Position numbers and translations under genes: made by a program
In this document: piece after piece, positions 32,011 through 34,181 of the stretch
Position numbering within the stretch: the stretch's first letter is position 1
Layout of the letters: the number at the start of each line of letters is the position of its first letter
Notes under the pieces: model-generated
The model's input: only the letters and a program-made list of their open reading frames with translations
Databases searched by the model: none
Told to the model about the DNA's origin: nothing
NCBI GenBank assembly: GCA_946618265.1
Contig: CAMOLA010000022.1
Location: 1 to 34,181 of the forward strand
DNA from: an uncultured Eggerthellaceae bacterium
GTDB taxonomy: Bacteria; Actinomycetota; Coriobacteriia; Coriobacteriales; Eggerthellaceae
DNA: 34,181 nucleotides
Reading direction: 5' to 3'

Positions 32011-32685
32011 CTATTCCCAGTACTCCCTGTAAGCATAGGAATACCCCAAGCTCGACATGTCCTCTATCCCGGTCGGTTTGCCCTTGATTCTCCAATTTCC
32101 CCCGACCTTCTTCAGCTTGATGCTGATCTTTTCGGAGCATGCTTCGAAACCGTATTTTCCGACGTACTTCGCCAGATACTTTTCGATTACCCTTTTGAGA
32201 GCGCCGTCTGAGGGGACCCTTCCGTTCCGGTAAGAATAGCTGTATACCCAGTTTTCGTACTTCTTGAAAGCCTTAATATACCCGTCATAGCCATCCTTGT
32301 ACTTCACTTTCATGCGCACCTTCGCCGTATTCTTCGAAGCCGTTACGCCAAGGATTTTGTATTTGAGCTTCTTGTTCTGCGACTTGCACTTGCGATACAT
32401 ATACGTATCGCTCCTGAAGAAATAATCCTTGGGCGCCTTTTGGAAAGCGGACTTCATCTTGCCGACGTCATACTGCTTCACGCTCTTCATGAAACGCTTC
32501 ACGAACTTCACTGCAGATTTCTGATGCTTCGAATACTTCTTCGCTTTCACGGGATTAGCCGTGGATTGCAAAGGGCCGGCAGTCGCCAGTGCGCTGCACG
32601 ACGTATCTGCAAAGGCTAGACCGCCCGGCACAATTAGAGCAATAGCGCAGGCCAACAAGACAGCCAGGATCTTTTTCACTTTCAT
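32011..32685 (-). CDS. Secreted basic protein of unknown function
   Basis: A 224-residue exported protein. The signal peptide is clear (MKVKKILAVLLACAIALIVP, cleavage after AFA), then a short linker and a very lysine-rich domain (about 20 percent Lys) beginning KKYSKHQKSAVKFVKRFMKS. The pattern of one long helix followed by strands such as KYKILGVTASKNTAKVRMKV and a final KLKKVGGNWRIKG suggests a small NTF2- or DUF4878-like fold of the type found in secreted actinobacterial proteins; this is only a suggestion. The ATG at 32685 is taken as start (GGCGG upstream; a GTG lies one codon before). It is reverse-strand, like the lipoprotein gene behind it. Confidence 0.7.
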   Translation of the reverse strand: MKVKKILAVLLACAIALIVPGGLAFADTSCSALATAGPLQSTANPVKAKKYSKHQKSAVKFVKRFMKSVKQYDVGKMKSAFQKAPKDYFFRSDTYMYRKCKSQNKKLKYKILGVTASKNTAKVRMKVKYKDGYDGYIKAFKKYENWVYSYSYRNGRVPSDGALKRVIEKYLAKYVGKYGFEACSEKISIKLKKVGGNWRIKGKPTGIEDMSSLGYSYAYREYWE

Positions 32686-32800
32686 CACCGCCGTATTGAA
32701 TGGATGACTGACCCAATCATATCACCCGCCTGTTTTAGTTGCCCCATTATCTTTTGCGGGTCCTTTTTTGGCAGCGCAGCTCTTTGTAGAAGACGTCCTG

Positions 32801-32968
32801 TCAGCAGGTCTCTTCGAACAACCGCATGAGGTGGCCAGCTTTTTGTTCGAGCGTTCTCGTGGTCGCTACGAGCGGAAGCCCCGCGTTGCTGTTGGCGAAC
32901 GGTTTGCGGAAAGCCCACCCCTGTTCTCGATACTGCTTAGCCGTCACCAACGAGTCCCCATAAAGCAT
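32801..32968 (-). CDS. Small hypothetical ORF downstream of the lipoprotein
   Basis: A 55-residue frame, MLYGDSLVTAKQYREQGWAF, then RKPFANSNAGLPLVATTRTL and EQKAGHLMRLFEETC. TAAGG lies 4 bases upstream of the ATG at 32968. It is in the same reading frame as the lipoprotein gene, separated only by that gene's TAA and two codons, so it is either a tiny downstream gene or a former C-terminal extension lost by a nonsense mutation. Amino-acid use looks protein-like. No family was recognised. Confidence 0.35.
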   Translation of the reverse strand: MLYGDSLVTAKQYREQGWAFRKPFANSNAGLPLVATTRTLEQKAGHLMRLFEETC

Positions 32969-32974
32969 CGAGCC

Positions 32975-33592
32975 TTATCCGTTCACGATAACGGGAGAAC
33001 GGGCAAGCAGGCGAGATGAGAATCCGGAGGGATAACCTGCGGAAAGGAGGTAATCGACATCTAGATATCCGGCACAAAGGGCCTCTTTTCCAAGAGTCAG
33101 GCCGCTCTCGATAATCTCATCGGAGGGGATTTCGAACGTCACCACCCAGTCGCCAAGGTACGTAACGCCATCTTTATAATCGTTGGTAAGGCTCACGACG
33201 CTGTCGTAGTCTCCTACCGGTTCGCCGGTGAATGCGACGTCGCCCTTGCAGACAATTACGGCGTTCTCGTATTTTGATTTCGCTGCAACCTCATCCTTCA
33301 CGATGTCGTTCAGCTTCTCGATGCCGACGTGTATCCCGTTAAGTCGGACATAATTTCCCGTTTTCACATTGTTGTACACTTCTTCCGTCCCGTCGCTCAA
33401 CACTATCACGAACTCGCCATTTTCAAGGTCCTCATACTTCGCCATGTCGATATCGGGAGCGCTTCTTTGAGATTCCGATATGCCGGCTGCGCTTTCGTTG
33501 CTGCCAGTGACGCTCGTTGCACCGCAGCCAATCAGGCATACGCCAAGCATGGTGATTGCCATAAGCATTGCCAATGTTAACGTTCGTTTCAT
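32975..33592 (-). CDS. Putative lipoprotein of unknown function
   Basis: A 205-residue protein with a lipoprotein signal peptide: MKRTLTLAMLMAITMLGVCL and the lipobox LIGC, Cys23 being the lipidated residue. The mature part starts with a Ser/Ala-rich linker and continues with beta-rich sequence (GEFVIVLSDGTEEVYNNVKT, YVRLNGIHVGIEKLND, ENAVIVCKGDVAFTG, TYLGDWVVTFEIPSDE), probably a small substrate-binding or surface domain. GAGGAG lies 7 bases before the ATG at 33592. No transporter genes are adjacent. A -35-like TTGACA is found 45 bases upstream, but without a convincing -10. Confidence 0.7.
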   Translation of the reverse strand: MKRTLTLAMLMAITMLGVCLIGCGATSVTGSNESAAGISESQRSAPDIDMAKYEDLENGEFVIVLSDGTEEVYNNVKTGNYVRLNGIHVGIEKLNDIVKDEVAAKSKYENAVIVCKGDVAFTGEPVGDYDSVVSLTNDYKDGVTYLGDWVVTFEIPSDEIIESGLTLGKEALCAGYLDVDYLLSAGYPSGFSSRLLARSPVIVNG

Positions 33593-33811
33593 AAATGGCT
33601 CCTCGATTAATCGAGTCTCTGATTAGAACCGAGCTGTCAAGCATTCCGGGATGATGCTATCCTCTGCCTGCAACACCCTCAAGGACAAAGCTGCGCAATT
33701 TTCCGCTTGACAAATTGGCCCTTTTGCGTACCTTTTTGCGATACACGGGTCGACAATCTTGCATAACTATTGCCGTACACGCTTTTCAGAACAGAAAGCG
33801 TTTTAAAGAAT

Positions 33812-33880
33812 TGCGTCTGGAGAACGTTTCTCTTTACACGCCACGCCAGGCCGCCGAGCGCGCCTGGCCGAACGGATCGA
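33812..33880. repeat. Diverged copy of the 6475-6540 REP unit
   Basis: Bases from GTTTCTCTTTACACGCCACG through CGCCTGGCCGAACGG follow the 6481-6530 sequence closely (CCACGCCAGxCCG...CGCCTGGxCGAAC). CCAGGC and GCCTGG form a stem. It directly precedes the glycosyltransferase relic. Confidence 0.55.
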
Positions 33881-33892
33881 GAACGAGCCAAG

Positions 33893-34076
33893 ATGGATCG
33901 CATATTGCGTCAAGTAGTCCCCGTTCGCAACGCCGAGGACACGCTCGAGCGCTGTATGGGCAGCATCCTGGCGCAAACTCACACGGATCTCAACATCATC
34001 CTGATCGACGACAGCTCGACCGACATCAACAGCGCTGTGCGACGCCTACGCGGAGTTTGGCTCGCGCGCACACATT
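33893..34076 (+). pseudogene. N-terminal remnant of a family 2 glycosyltransferase
   Basis: From the ATG at 33893 the frame reads QVVPVRNAEDTLERCMGSIL, then AQTHTDLNIILIDDSSTD, the nucleotide-sugar-binding start of GT2 enzymes. After DSSTD the expected LCDAYAEFGSRAH continues in the +1 frame (34036-34076), so a frameshift lies near 34025-34035. Homology stops by about 34080. The ancestor would have added sugars to a capsule or exopolysaccharide. Confidence 0.75.
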
Positions 34077-34126
34077 TCACTCAAGACACGCTCAGCGATT
34101 TGTTCAGATTTTACCTAGCGAAAAAA

Positions 34127-34181
34127 TACAAGAGGCGCGAGGTGTCCGTCGAGGAGGCGATAGTCGAGATGTACCTGGCGG
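34127..34181 (+). mobile_element. Second IS256-family transposase fragment, cut by the window end
   Basis: The first 45 bases are identical to 11-55 of the left IS copy and encode YKRREVSVEEAIVEM; two differences follow in the last ten bases. The residues before it (LAKK) do not fit the IERYKRR context of the left copy, so the transposase is joined here inside its coding region, without its N-terminal part or IS terminus. The frame is continuous with the glycosyltransferase remnant. Confidence 0.8.

Noticed and set aside
32685..32918. 77-residue reverse ORF between the two exported proteins
   Set aside because: It overlaps the better-supported 55-residue frame at 32801-32968 and has no ribosome site.
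33600..33810. Possible phage attachment site
   Set aside because: There is AT-rich sequence with several TTTTGCG-type motifs, but no integrase gene and no second copy of any att-like core in the window.
1..34181. CRISPR array or tRNA genes
   Set aside because: No regularly spaced direct repeats and no tRNA T-arm/anticodon pattern were found. The repeats are all inverted REP-like units.

Overview
The window looks like an accessory region from a gut actinobacterium of the class Coriobacteriia, most likely the family Eggerthellaceae. This is inferred, not proven. The hints are GC-rich housekeeping-like codon use, a cytoplasmic molybdopterin oxidoreductase in operon with a ferredoxin and a MalT-type LuxR regulator, several secreted proteins with Ig-like and lysine-rich C-termini, and many REP-like palindromes. 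No rRNA, tRNA, integrase, phage structural gene or CRISPR array was found.

Layout. 1-958: the 3' part of an IS256-family element. 1075-4098: two secreted surface proteins (reverse strand). 4564-6249: a retron-type reverse transcriptase fused to a trypsin-like protease, with a possible structured RNA just upstream (6294-6388). 6473-8075: REP palindromes, a frameshifted polysaccharide flippase relic, an unknown gene and the tail of a PP2C phosphatase. 8202-8665: a DUF2188 protein and a 37-residue basic peptide. 8780-15252: a dense defence-like block with a RelE/HigB-like toxin, an HTH-ImmA/IrrE metallopeptidase regulator, a beta-family protein convergent with an sce7726-family nuclease-like protein, an unknown protein coupled to an EEP-fold nuclease, and a DUF2513 protein coupled to a TIR-like effector. 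15372-18644: a CapD-like relic, an AbrB/PIN toxin-antitoxin pair with a clear promoter and operator, a TIGR02391 protein, a small unknown gene, palindromes and a YraN-like protein lacking the usual catalytic residues. 18752-19786: a 24-residue hydrophobic peptide, large REP hairpins and a BspA-like relic. 19880-25617: the molybdopterin oxidoreductase, ferredoxin and LuxR operon (reverse strand). 25920-27580: stacked hairpins, a truncated gene pair, and a zinc-ribbon membrane protein bounded by 33-bp inverted repeats. 27603-30275: a clostripain-type protease that has lost its N-terminus, with a second flippase fragment beside it. 30518-33592: an unknown gene with a likely frameshift, a small type I toxin-like peptide, and two exported proteins. 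33893-34181: a decayed glycosyltransferase fragment reading in frame into a second IS256 transposase fragment.

How it fits together. Two themes stand out. The first is a defence and toxin island of small two-gene cassettes on alternating strands, several of which I cannot match to a named system (DUF2513-TIR-like, EEP nuclease plus partner, beta/sce7726, RT-protease). The second is a graveyard of polysaccharide-biosynthesis genes: flippase twice, a CapD-like epimerase/dehydratase and a GT2 glycosyltransferase, each short and broken, lying beside IS or REP sequence or at junctions. The region seems to have been built by repeated insertion and deletion near an old capsule or exopolysaccharide locus. 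The one metabolic operon (oxidoreductase, ferredoxin, regulator) looks intact and resembles the inducible aromatic or catechol dehydroxylase-type loci of Eggerthellaceae; its substrate cannot be read from the sequence.
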